In this document: piece after piece, positions 9,234-22,810 of the stretch
How positions within the stretch are numbered: the stretch's first letter is position 1
Layout: each line of letters opens with the position of its first letter
Translations under genes and position numbers: made by a program
Assembly (NCBI GenBank): GCA_027923505.1
Contig: BROI01000035.1
Coordinates: 1 to 64,000 of the forward strand
DNA: 64,000 bases
Direction of reading: 5' to 3'
Origin: Mayamaea pseudoterrestris
Lineage: Eukaryota > Bacillariophyta > Bacillariophyceae > Sellaphorales > Sellaphoraceae
Notes under the pieces: generated by a model
What the model was told of the DNA's origin: nothing
Seen by the model: only the letters and a program-made list of their open reading frames with translations
Database searches by the model: none

Positions 9234-12200
9234 ATGAAAGAGTTTACTCTGCAGCAGCAATGTCCACCGGCTGATGTGGCGCTGAAACGAGCTGAAGCCT
9301 CTCTGCAAGAATTTGACGAACGCTCGTCCTCCCTGTCACAACCATGTTCTTTGGACCACGCGTCGTGTCGCTGCCCCCATTTACTTGAATATCTGCCACA
9401 CGAGTTGGATTTAAGCTTTGCCAAATCGGAAACAAGGGGTTGGATTCTTCAGAATCCTGTTCACGCCATGCATTTAGCGTCGCAGCTGGATCCCACATGG
9501 CTTCAGTCTCTTGAGGAATCTCCGTTGCTTTATGGCGACGAGCAGGAACGGTTACTGGCCAGTACGACGGAAGGCATTCCGAAAACGTGGCATCCGTCGA
9601 TTATGAATCGACAGGCGCTGCAGCGAGGCGCCACGTTTGACAATGGGATGTTCACGGAGCTCGCCAACCGTCCTGCCCCTGATGCAACCATGGATACGCC
9701 AATACTGACCAAAACGCCTGCCCAAGAGCCGACTGCGACGCCTGATGACGCAGCAACGTCATCTGTTGTGATAGAAAAACAACCTGAACAGACCTTGAGC
9801 TCTTCTGACGAACGTTTCAAGGCCATCCTTGCCAACGAAGAACACATCCGTGGCATTCAGAGTACGCTCTTGGCCAGCCGAGCGCTCAAGAATCCCCATG
9901 GAACGCGCAACGGACATTGCAAAAAGGGAGGAGAATCGGTGGGCGCGAGAGAAACAGACTTGTCTACTTTGCCTGACACAATAAATCCAGTCAAACCGTC
10001 AAATTCGCTGGGCGAGTTTGCTGCTAATGATCAGCAAGCGACTCAGTTCATAGACGACAATTTGCTAAACCAGTTGTGGACTCCACCAGGTCGTCTATTT
10101 ACTCAAAATGACGAGCGGGCCTGGAATACCAAGCTACTGCAAGCTCAGACGAAAGTGGCTGTTTGGCTCGAGCATTACAAGGGGGCGCGCCAAGGTTACT
10201 ATCGCAATGTATGCGTTCAGGAACAGAACCGCGCCGCCGCGCAAAATAAAAGTTTTTTTCACCTTGACATTGACGCAGGTGATAATGCGAAGCAGTCAAA
10301 CTGCCATCAATGTCAAAGATACTGTGGCGACGACTTGATGCATTGTTTGGATTGCGCCTTTGTCGGGTGCTACGTGTCAGTAGACGATAAAGTGGTGTCG
10401 GAGCATATGATGGAACACATGGTCGTGGAGAATCACAACTTTGGTAGGCGTTTGTATCTTTGTGCCTCATAATCATAATAGGGAAGTACAACGTTAAAAT
10501 CCTGCTGACACCACACTATCGATTCTTTGCCTGCAGCGGTCACTGGTGGTTCTTGCGCCAAGATCTTCTGCTTCAAATGCGGCGACTTTGTCACTCATCC
10601 TGTCTTTACACAAGAAAGAGAAAGGATTGACTTAATTAACAACTTTCCTTGGATGGGTTGGAAAGACCACCATCTTCAACGGTCGTTCGATGCCTTGAGA
10701 TTTATGCATGTTTCCGAGCATAGAATTGTATGGAGAGGCATGGCCGCCACTTATCCTCAACTTGTTCCTCTGGAACACATTGAATCGGCACGTCTTTGTC
10801 GATGGCGGCAATGTTTGTTCCATGGTGTAGCAGTGGGGACATTTGGTGCTGCTAATAATAAAGTATTGGCGTTTGCGCGCCATCAGAGGGACAAGGGTTA
10901 GTACAAAATACATGACATGGACGATAGTGAAGGCATCGGGCAATTCTGACATTCTTTCTCCTCACAATAGATTTATTGCACCGGTGCAAGCTCCCTGCGC
11001 CAGTGGGCATGTGGAATTTGGGGAACTCTTGCTACATGACAGCTATTTTGCAGTGCCTGTTGCACTCGAGTCCACTGCAGAGATATTTCCTCGAAGATGT
11101 TGGCCACCATCACCTTTCCTGCATAATGTATCGAAAATTGTTGGAAAAGAAAGCTATAAAGAGCTCATGTCTTGCTTGCGAATTGGATAAATTATTCCTC
11201 GCTTATTTTGAAAATTCAAACGGCGTCGAAGCCCGCTCCTTACTACAGGCAGAGCAACTACAACCGCATGAGGTGACACCACTGGTCTCTGGCTTTCAAG
11301 CGAAGGATTTTGAAAGAGTCAAAGGCGAACCACTTATAACTTCGGATTTGCTCACTGTGGCATGGAAATGTATGACCCACATCGCCGGGTACGAACAACG
11401 CGACGCGCATGAGTTTCTTCACAGCTTCCTCGAATGTCTTGGCAAACACATGCGACTTTATAGGGTCCGCGTTCACAACACTATCAATATGCCTCAGCCT
11501 AATAATGCATCCGTTTCGCCGTTTGTCGCCGCTAACCAAGGTGAGATCTTTGTTTGCCGGTGTTTGACCGTACCAGCTTCAATTTTGATGCCGACTAACA
11601 GTTTTACGCACATCATTCCATGTCTAACAGATTACATGAAAAATCTGTTCGAAGGAAATCTCCGCGCTGTACTTGTTTGTCAAAAATGCGGCAATAAACG
11701 AATTCAGACGGAACCTTTTATGAGCCTATCTCTGCCTTTATCCAAAGAGATCCACAAGGGCTCCTACGGGGAGTTGAATGCGAGCGGCAGCCACGGCATA
11801 TCAGTCGAACAGTGTTTAAAGCACTTTACATTGCCGGAATCTCTTGCTGATCCTGTTGACTGTCCTTCCTGTGGTGCCCAAACGCCTACAACCCGGCAGC
11901 ATGTAGTATCCAGGCTACCAAAAATTCTCGTTTTGCACTTGAAGCGTTTCGACTTTGCCGAAAATCGAAAGATTGAAGAATATGTTTCTTTTCCAGCTCA
12001 CGGACTTAACATGGGACCATACCTTCCACACTGGTGTGAGATTCCCCGCGTTCCTGAGCTGGAAAGTGACGATCATTTTTCAATTGCCGATGCTGGATTG
12101 GAACCTCGCATTATCTACAACTTACAGAGTACGGTCAACCACTTTGGAAATCTTCAAAGCGGGCACTACTATGCAAACGTCAAGGTGAATGAGACGTGGT

Positions 12201-12301
12201 ACCATTGCAACGATGCGCATGTTTCCCTTGCATCAGAATCTGAAGTTGTCGCCCAACCCGCTTACATGCTATTTTATGCGCTTGACATGTTAAAAATTTA
12301 A
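9234..12301 (+). CDS. USP22/Ubp8-type ubiquitin hydrolase with ZnF-UBP (3 exons)
   Basis: Cysteine deubiquitinase. The best match is the SAGA-module enzyme that removes ubiquitin from histone H2B. Exons 9234..10443, 10537..10896 and 10971..12301 give 966 aa. ATGs at 9108 and 9234 are both possible starts. A ~400-residue low-complexity N-terminus precedes a ZnF-UBP with CHQCQRYCGDDLMHCLDCAF, whose second half (CFKCGDF) lies across intron 1. The catalytic core begins PVGMWNLGNSCYMTAILQCL (Cys box). It continues with HIAGYEQRDAHEFLHSFLEC, a CQKCGN…CPSCGA zinc ribbon and LPKILVLHLKRFDF, and ends GHYYANVKVNETWYHCNDAH (His box). The GYEQRDAHEFL stretch is typical of USP22/27X/51. The long N-terminal extension is absent from human USP22. 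The gene starts only about 250 bp after the thiolase stop. Confidence 0.85.
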
Positions 12302-12506
12302 ACTTATGGTTACTTTATGTACATATTGTTGTAAAACTTTTGCAATACTTCATCAAAAGGCTGTTGCCTCTCCTGCAGATGCTAAATTGGAGAAATGCCA
12401 CGGATAGCCTCTCGATACCAATGCGACGTTCATTGGCTTGCAAAAGGTGATCATTTTTTTGGCCACCGGCTTTACATGCATCAAACCTACATTTGGATTC
12501 GACACC

Positions 12507-15274
<2,768 letters not shown>

Positions 15275-15321
15275 TTTTAACACACTGCTTACAGTCAGGC
15301 AATATATTTACTGCTAGTAAG

Positions 15322-16014
15322 CTAAAGACCAAACCGGTCAAGAAGCAACATTTTCTTGCGTTCCAGCATGGCCTCGTCAATTACTTCTATGGAAGGCACG
15401 GCAAGATAGTCCTCGTCGTCGTCGTCGTCATTATCTGACTGCACACCTGTTCGTTTAACTCCCCTTTTCCGATCAGCTATGGCTTCAAGTTCTAGCAATA
15501 CTCCATCCTCTTCGTCGCCCCCTCCAAAGTAATCGGGCGTCAAATTTTTGTGCAAATCCATTGGTTTCTGTAGATTCCGCTTGGCTTCTTCCTTGGCAAG
15601 GAGCTCCTTGACACCAGGAAGGTCCTTGGCCGCTCCAAAATAACGATAACCTCCAAGCTGCAAATCTCCTTCTTCTACTTGTCGCTTCCGTTCAATCGTA
15701 TTGTAATCCAAACCTCCAAGTTCCTTGATGCGTCGATTCCAGTGCCATTTTTCTCTTATCAAATGATTGATTTCATCGTTTAACTCTCGAATCGCATGCT
15801 CCCCCAAGCCTGGATTTTGGATCTTGCTGACTCCGTCCGCGATTTCTCGAACTATTTGATTGCGAAAGCGCTCAGCGTCAACTAAATGTTCGCAGTCTGA
15901 CGCCAAGTGTGGCCGCTTGCGGTTCGTCGACGACGAAAAAGACTTGGAGCCTTGCTCGCGGAGTTTCACCCATTTGTTCATCATGGCGCGAGCCTTTTCT
16001 GCGGGACGAGCCAT
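15322..16014 (-). CDS. ISY1: Pre-mRNA splicing factor ISY1
   Basis: Spliceosomal NTC/Prp19-associated protein that helps at the first catalytic step. 230 aa, intronless, from ATG 16014. The opening MARPAEKARAMMNKWV is the near-invariant ISY1 N-terminus. RPHLASDCEHLVDAERFRNQ, IQNPGLGEHAIRELNDEIN, REKWHWNRRIKELGGLDY and YRYFGAAKDLPGVKELL follow in the family order. The C-terminal region after residue 160 is acidic and less conserved. Converges on MCM5 with only 47 bp between the stop codons. Confidence 0.93.
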   Translation of the reverse strand: MARPAEKARAMMNKWVKLREQGSKSFSSSTNRKRPHLASDCEHLVDAERFRNQIVREIADGVSKIQNPGLGEHAIRELNDEINHLIREKWHWNRRIKELGGLDYNTIERKRQVEEGDLQLGGYRYFGAAKDLPGVKELLAKEEAKRNLQKPMDLHKNLTPDYFGGGDEEDGVLLELEAIADRKRGVKRTGVQSDNDDDDDEDYLAVPSIEVIDEAMLERKKMLLLDRFGL

Positions 16015-16273
16015 GATTAATATTGCTATATTGAGGGTAGTGGGCTCGATGGATCAATGGGAGATGAAAGTCAACATGCGAGGAAGGACAAGCGAATGTC
16101 GACCAAGGAATTATTATTACTGCGGCGAACGAAAGGCTCCTTGTCTCAGCGCGACTGCCATGCATAGCTATGTGCTCGCTGCGGCGAATAGCAGAAGGTA
16201 GGTTTGATGCGCGGCGGCATTTTTTTGTAGAAATAAATTGTCACAAACAGTTAAGCCTTAACCAAAACTCCTA

Positions 16274-19200
16274 CTACGCAATGAGCTTTCCTATTCGATC
16301 GTCAGCGAAATCATCCAGCATGTTCTTGTTGTGCACTGAAGCAAAAGCGTCCGATCCGTCCTTTCCTGCTAGTTCAAGAATCGAAAGTGGTCCAGCAGGA
16401 TGCTCTTTATAGTTCGTAAGGTGTGGAATATTGTCGTCAGAAAGATGCAAGCAAATGTACAAGCGATAACAACGACTCCTATTGTCTTCTTACCTTCCGC
16501 AAATTCCGTCAAATCATAAACGTCACCATGTATTGCGACCCAGCAGTCGTCTGGAGTACAATGCTGTTCGAGCTCTGACAGAGGCACATTCCGAGTTGCT
16601 TGTTTGGAAGCTGTCCTATCGGGCTGGATGAATGATGTAGGTAAAATCGTCGACGACCTTACAGGTAGCTTCGTCCCGACGATTGTTCCAAATACTGTGC
16701 ATTCCAGCAACGAATTCCCTCCAAGACGATTGACGCCATGAACGCCACCGGTGACTTCGCCAACGGCATGTAGCCCTGGTATTGAATCGCCGTTTCCCTT
16801 GAGTACGTTGCCATCTCTGTCAATTGTTATTCCTCCCATACAATAGTGAAGGACGGGCGTCACTCGACCGACATAAAATGTCTCCTTGTCAAGATCATCA
16901 GACGGTGCTCCTCGAAAAGAAACTTTCCCGAAAGAATCGTTGCCTTGTTTTGCATCAGCCTGGTATGCTTTCAGCGTGCTGAGTATGGTGCTTTTTGATA
17001 GCCCAGTGTGGTTAGCTAGTTCGCCAACCCCGGTAACTCGTGTCAACAAGCCTTTATGAGTATATAAATCAACATGCTTTTTGCCGTCCAGTGCGGCCGA
17101 AGATGACAATACAAGGAAAAATGTGGGAACCGTGGCTTCGGGATCCCACTTGCCACTTTGGGCAAAGTTTGCATTGTGCGCGAGCATCTGTTTAGTTATA
17201 TACGACCGAGTTCCGAGTTCATTGCAAAAACGACTTCCGTACTCGTTTAAAAGTATCCCACCAACACCTCGCATAAGTTCGGCGGCGAGAACTTTTGTCG
17301 TTGCATTAGGATTGGCCGGATCCACCCATCCAGTCGGGTGTACTTGAATTTTATCCATATCGACTACAGCCGCACCCAAGCTGGCGGCAAGGGATATACC
17401 ATCGCCGGTGGAAAAGTCGCCCGCCGTCGTCGGCATTCGCAGCAGTTCTGGACGGTATTTCTCGAGAAAAGAACCGGCCGAGCGATCCGCCGCGAAACCG
17501 CCTGTTGCCAGCACAACGTTAGCTGCGCGTAGCTCTCGAGCCATCTCGTTCGACCGCATAGAAGCAACCTTAACGCCAGACACTCTCCCGTTGTCGTTCA
17601 CCACAATCCCCGTCACCTTGGTGTCAAGCAGGATATTCAAATTTCCTGACTTTTCATACTCTTTAATTGCCTTTTGTAAGCCGTATATTATCTCCGCTCC
17701 GGCCATGCCATTCGATGGTCGATGCGTTCGTTTGGCGGAATGACCTCCTAATTGCGCAACGAGCGACAAATCAACACCGACCCGTTCCTTGAGCCACGTG
17801 ACAGCCGTTTCACTGTTGTTTATGAGCACCTCAATCAGATCGGGGTGAGCTGATGATCCAGCAGACTTTAAAGTATCATTCCAGAAAGCCTCACGTGTAT
17901 CAACTGCTGTGTCAGTATCGTTGTTAGGACAGCAGGCGTTAATGCCAGAACTGGCTTTGTTCGAGTTGCCGCCCAACAGATGCTCCTTTTCAATCACAAC
18001 GACCCGACCGCCACGATCCAATACGTTCAAAGCAACTGTCAATCCGGCCAGTCCGCTTCCTATGACGATAACATCAGGCTCATCATCCTTGCTACTGCCA
18101 TTGACATCGTTGAGAATGTCTGTTTGTACAAGCATGTGAATGAACTTATCAGGGTCCTGTCCATAGTGCTTGCATAAAATCATCAAAGCCGTGTTGCGCT
18201 GCAAGGCATGCTGCACCAATTGTGTTTCTTGATCAAGCACTAATAGTCCTTGCCTTCCTAATTCCGCTACTAACCCGACGACCTGGTCGACTGCCTCCAA
18301 CTCTGACATCGCTGACGAGGACAAGATTGTATTGGTAGCATTCAATGCTCGTCCAGGAGCGGCACCCGACCGGAGAGTCGGACCCACGGTCACATCGGCA
18401 CCGCTATCATTCTTTACGTACAATCTCGTCAAAGTCCTTACGTCTCGAATAGCCTCGCTGACTTTGGCAATCGTATTGATCAATGCCACGATTTCGTTGC
18501 GAGTCAACCATTCGGTCACCTCGCCAGTCAATGATGTTGACGTAGATCGCATCAACTCTTTGCTAAAAAGTAACTTAAGCGCCGTACCATACCCCATCAT
18601 ATGTAGCTTGCCATGAAGTTTGCATTGCTGACATTGAACGCAGTCGAGGATGGACGAAATGTTGTGGAAAACGCCTTTAAAGGTTCGTTGCAGCTCGGGT
18701 GCGTCCGTCTTGTCTTGAAACATGATGCTTTCGTCGAAAGCTGCAAACACGGAATTGCAAGATTCCAAAATGGAAGAATCAAGCAGTCGATGCAGTAGAA
18801 CAGTTGCCGTTTCATCTTGAACAATATTACCAGTTCGAATTAAATCTGGCTGCCTCAACAGAGGCGCCGCCTTATGCAAGGCTCGAAGCAAAACAACATA
18901 CGTAAAGTGCAAGTTGCGGATATAGTCTGGCGAGTCCTTGAAATTCTGCATAAAAAACTCTGGATTTGCTTCCCAATCAGTACGCTGCTTACGCTTGGAA
19001 GGGGGATAGTAGTGCATGGCAATGGAAATGGTAGTGGCCGAATGCATGGCGCTGAGTAGCTTGTACAGGACTCGCTGCTCGATGCAGGTGGATGAATCAA
19101 CGCTTTCGCGAGAGCCAGATCCATTCATTATGGCTAAGCTGTCCGCCATGCAATTTTCTTCGTAAATAGCCCTCCAAATGTGCGTTCCATTATAACCAGT

Positions 19201-20019
19201 GTTGCGCTCGGGGTTAAGCGTGAGGTCGATTGTGGTGGGTGAATCGTCCTCGTGCTGGTGACACATATCTAGCCAAAAGTCGTCTGGAAGACCTTCACAA
19301 GACGAGTCGTCAGTAGGATCATCAAAAGTAGATTGTGGAACATGCTTGGTGAGGAGTGGTACCGTATGATGTGGCGTGTCAACCTTCTTCTTGACAACTG
19401 TGTCGCTATGCTTCTGCCAGGAGAATGTATCCTTCTGCTGCTGACTGTCGAAGCCGGCCCTTGAAAGCGAGTAAAGAGCATTTGACTCAAGAGATTGCTG
19501 CGACGTGAAAGTTCCTCCTCCTCCGCCAAATGGATTGCTATCATCAGGGGTCACGGTACATAATGGCTCGGCGTCGATGTCGAGCTCCTCAGCACCTCCG
19601 GAGCATTCAAATTCGTCGTCCGCTTCATCGGCGTCATCACCGTGTTTCGTCTCAGGAGCCCAGCTCGCCAGCGGACATTTGCGATTCAAATCAACTTGAA
19701 ATGTTTTGAAATAGTTCGTCTTGGTAATATCGCGCAAGATGGAGTAGAGCTGTGAGTCGTTGGCTTCCTCCAAATCTTCCACGTTGCACTGCGCATCTTC
19801 AATCGGTCCCAAACTCAGAAAAAACGGTGATGGTGATGCGTAAATGGACTCGAATCGACTGCAACAAAGGCAAAGAAGAGTCCCCAAACGTCTGAAGCGG
19901 CGTCGAGAGCGAGGAGATTGGTATGTTTTGCTCATTATTTTATCTTTCGATTGTGTGATGTATGTTCGCCCATGGTCGTTTTTTCGAACGCCAAAGAACA
20001 CGTGGAATGTGTCCGGCAT
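16274..20019 (-). CDS. ERO1 thiol oxidase - fumarate reductase - cytochrome b5 fusion
   Basis: A single protein joining three redox modules. The 1,175-codon first exon runs unbroken from 20019 to 16494. A GTAAGA-donor intron (16405..16493, 89 nt) leads to exon 2 at 16274..16404, for about 1,218 aa. Residues ~75-535 are ERO1: YFKTFQVDLNRKCP, NPERNTGYNGTHIWRAIYEE, YKLLSAMHSATTISIAMHY, and the FAD-proximal C-x2-C-x2-C in CVQCQQCKLHGKLHMMGYGT (C460, C463, C466). A ~100-residue helical linker follows. Residues ~648-1115 are an Osm1/FRD flavoprotein: DVIVIGSGLAGLTVALN, IQVHPTGW (H~894), FCNELGTRSYITK (R~938), VLHYCMGGITID (H~1058), GGVHGVNRLGGNS (R~1098). The tail is cytochrome b5 with its heme histidines in HPAG and SVHNKN, brought in by exon 2. 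The usual C-x4-C shuttle pair of ERO1 is not seen. C139 and C154 (C-x14-C) are the candidates. An alternative start is the ATG at 19935. The N-terminal signal sequence is weak. Confidence 0.9.
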
Positions 20020-20242
20020 GTCGCTCCGTTTCCGTTTTAGCTATTGGTACACTACTCGAAATACCATATTGTGCCGCTCTACAATCATCGATACACTACT
20101 ATCAAAGTATTAGCACATGAGGGCATATGTTTCAAAGGTTTTGATTGTTTATATTCCTCGCTAGTTAGCGTAATTATAGAGGCTGTTATTTATGTTGATT
20201 TGCGAAAGGTCAAGTTGCTCAACGAGCGAAAACTCACTTCAT

Positions 20243-20989
20243 TTACGATGAAGCAAAGTGCTCAAAGATTCCCTTACCGTCTGTCAACTCTTGCGCCATG
20301 AAGCCAGCGGCGGCGAGCATGCCCAAGCGTCCATTCTGGAGCTCCTTGGTCTGCATGATCTTCAAGGATTCAGGGTCCTTTGGCTTCAATCCGAGTGGGT
20401 CGAAGCCAAGATCACCAGGCACGTACTCGGCGCGGAGCAAGCCTGGCTTGTCAACTGGGCACTCCTTGGGAGGCACCCATCCAACACGGGCGCGGTCAGT
20501 CTCGAGGCGCGCAATGGCAGCAGCAAGGACGGCCCAGAATGGAACAGGCACCTGGGGGAGGTGGTTGATGGCGGGTCCGTGAATGGACGCATCAAAGAGG
20601 AAACTGGAGCCTTCGACCTTTTCGCCGACAAGGAATCCAACAGCTGCAAGCATGCCGACGCGTCCGTGCGTGATTTCGGCCTCGCGGTATCGCTTGAGGG
20701 TGTTCTCGTCAGCCTTGCCAGCAAGGTTGAGCGGGTCGAAAACATTAGGGAAGGGAGCAAGGGCTCCAGGAATCGTATCAACAGTGAAAGGAGTCGACCT
20801 GATGGTATGAATATGTGTGAGGGACGAAGATTTTGTGTTAGTGTTTGGGCGTTGTGTGGAGCCGCAGACACGCAGACACAGCAACAAGCACACTTACAAT
20901 TTCTCGGCACCCTTCGACTTTCCAAACGAGAAGGGTGTGTTGAAGGCAGACGCCGAGGCGAGGAGGGCAAGGGAGCAAGCAATCTTCAT
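20243..20989 (-). CDS. LHCX-like chlorophyll a/c-binding protein (2 exons)
   Basis: Thylakoid antenna protein of the fucoxanthin LHC family. Exons 20989..20898 and 20798..20243, 215 aa. The pre-sequence MKIACSLALLASASA|FNTPF is a textbook bipartite signal (signal peptide, then ASAF with Phe at +1). Helix 1 is REAEITHGRVGMLAAVGFLV and helix 3 is ELQNGRLGMLAAAGFMAQEL, both with Glu/His/Asn/Arg chlorophyll ligands. FDPL occurs before helix 1, and YVPGDLGFDPLGLKPKDPE occurs before helix 3. That last motif, plus GPAINHLPQVPVPFW, resembles the stress-related LHCX/LHCSR group rather than main antenna LHCF, so a photoprotective role is likely but not proven. Divergent from the HdeD-like gene, with 454 bp between starts. 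One 99-nt intron sits right after the targeting exon. Confidence 0.9.
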
Positions 20990-21443
20990 TGTAAATTGGG
21001 TGGTGGTCAACTTGTTATTCAGAATTGAAATTGTGAGCACATGATATGTTTGTTCGACGGGCAAACCGTGCGTGAGCTGTCGACCAGTCAGCACACTGTT
21101 GGATGACGAGCCTCCGTAGAGTCAGTCGCTGCTGCATTATTTTTGTACAAATTCCAGGCAGCACCATTCGATTCTTGTCCGAGTGAGTCGATGGAGGCAC
21201 GCACTTGGTCGCGCCATGTCGATGAGTTGCCAACGAAGAGAGGGCGATGAATGAGTCAGTTCGTGAGTCAGACTGAGTATTGCATGACGTCAGCAAATGT
21301 TCCGTGAATCTTGCGAAGCCATGGATGGGATGGACGATGAACGAACTTCGATTTACTGGTTGACACATCCCTTTGCTGCCGCCCATCAAGACAAAACAGA
21401 AGCCACTGCGCATCACTGGCGTTACAGAATATCCACAATTACC
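20990..21443. promoter_or_regulatory. Divergent intergenic region, LHCX / HdeD-like
   Basis: 454 bp between two outward-reading starts. It contains a palindromic TGACGTCA (inside gcatgacgtcagc near 21283-21295), a perfect CRE/bZIP octamer, and several GAGTCA/TGACTC-like half-sites (ttcgtgagtcagactgag near 21260). Light- or stress-linked bZIP control of LHCX is plausible but only inferred from motif matches. A 276-codon antisense frame spans this region and part of the HdeD-like gene. I treat it as chance. Confidence 0.35.
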
Positions 21444-22112
21444 ATGGCTTTTCCCGTCAACCCTTCGACGCCCCTCATTGCAAACGATGCCGAGTTCGCT
21501 TTTGCGGCGCAGTTTATTGAAACGCAGGAAGAGATTGCCTCGCACTGGAAAGTAATTCTCTTTACGGGCATTGTGAATATTGCGACTGGCATTGCATGTC
21601 TCTGTGCTCCTGTAATTGCAACGCAAGTGGTCGAAATCTTTTTGGTTTCGCTGATCTTTGTGTCGGGAATCTTCAACGTCGTCGGTGCACTGTTTTTTAG
21701 CGAACGCCGACATGGCCACCAGTTCTTTTGGATGGGACTTTTGCAAATTCTTATTGCGGTGGTCATGTATATGCATCCTTTTGGTACTTTGGCATTCTTG
21801 ACATTTTTCATCAGCTTTGTGTTCATGATGTTTGGGTCGTTCCAAATGGCCATCGCAATGCAGAATGCTCGCATGGGCGCACGAGGTGTCATGTTCTTGT
21901 CGGGGGCCTTGACAGTCATTTTATCGGTCATCATTCTAATGAGCATGCCCATGTCCGCGTGGATCACCATTGGGGTACTAGTTGGAGCCAACCTAGTGAA
22001 CATTGGTCTAGCGCGCATCGGTGTAGCTTGCTACGGGCGAAGCATGTCGGGACAGGCGACGTTGATGACGGACGAAAGCTGGAGACGTTATGTCGATTAC
22101 GGATTCATTTGA
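21444..22112 (+). CDS. HdeD/DUF308-like six-TM membrane protein
   Basis: 222 aa from the ATG at 21444 (MAFPVNPSTPL). The frame is open upstream to 21297 but without good support. The protein has six hydrophobic segments in pairs: VILFTGIVNIATGIACLCAP, VEIFLVSLIFVSGIFNVVGA, FFWMGLLQILIAVVMYMHP, LAFLTFFISFVFMMFGSFQM, VMFLSGALTVILSVIILMS and AWITIGVLVGANLVNIGLAR. This matches the HdeD/DUF308 fold, known in bacteria as an acid-resistance membrane protein. No plastid signal is visible. The C-terminus ESWRRYVDYGFI is soluble. The function in algae is unknown, and the shared promoter with LHCX is the only contextual hint. Confidence 0.7.
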   Translation: MAFPVNPSTPLIANDAEFAFAAQFIETQEEIASHWKVILFTGIVNIATGIACLCAPVIATQVVEIFLVSLIFVSGIFNVVGALFFSERRHGHQFFWMGLLQILIAVVMYMHPFGTLAFLTFFISFVFMMFGSFQMAIAMQNARMGARGVMFLSGALTVILSVIILMSMPMSAWITIGVLVGANLVNIGLARIGVACYGRSMSGQATLMTDESWRRYVDYGFI

Positions 22113-22810
22113 GTTTCAACTGCACTGCGGACAGAATGTTTTTAAATGCTGCAACTTAATGCTCCGTCGGAGCTTCCGGTGTGGATAAATTCGTTTACAT
22201 TTACAACACCGCCATTCCCTCGGCTGCATACACTCTATTATACTCTATGGAAAGATAGCAGCAACTTTTGGACAGAAAGTATTACATATTTTGTGTTGGC
22301 ATCTACAATAAGGGTTGAACCGCGTTTCAATGCAACAAGAACAGGTGGACCATACAGCTTTCGTTGCTTGCTCGTTTGTTTGAACTACGTCTCGCCAAGG
22401 CCAAGAATCTTGACTACCACCATCAACCACGAGCAATAGACTCTCGGGGTCATTCGTCGATCCAAATGCAGCTTTGCATAAGACGATGTCGTGCAGTCGT
22501 AATGCCACTTCGCGCAATTTTTACCGACCAAAATCTACATGCAGATTCTTCTACCGTATTCCATGTATAGTTTTCTATATTTGTATGAAAACTCATTTTT
22601 AGCTAAAACTAGTCATGAGGGCTTATACGCTTAATGAAAACTCAAGGGCATTAATATCTCTCGGAGAGCATACTGGTAGAGCCATCTCGTCATCCAACTT
22701 CATCCTTTCGACCTTGACGCAAAGTTGTTGCATTTCATTGCAACGACGTACAAATTTGCGAAAGAGTACTTTTTACAATCGATAATTAATTGAATTCAGT
22801 AGATACAAAT
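22113..22810. other. Gene-free stretch
   Basis: About 700 bp between the HdeD-like stop and the histidine-phosphatase start. I see only short frames without protein-like composition, AT-rich patches near 22560-22640, and no repeat or RNA gene I can support. It must hold the 3' UTR of one gene and the promoter of the next. Confidence 0.4.

Noticed and set aside
16369-20019. Possibility that ERO1 and fumarate reductase are two adjacent genes
   Set aside because: The frame is open through the whole linker with no stop, and there is no promoter-sized gap or splice need between them. One gene is the simpler reading, though transcript proof is lacking.
20258-21028. 256-codon frame antisense to LHCX
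   Set aside because: Mirror of the conserved LHC codons. No independent protein features.
21015-21845. 276-codon frame antisense to the HdeD-like gene and the LHCX promoter
   Set aside because: Composition rich in Arg/His/Cys without any domain. It overlaps a better-supported gene on the other strand.
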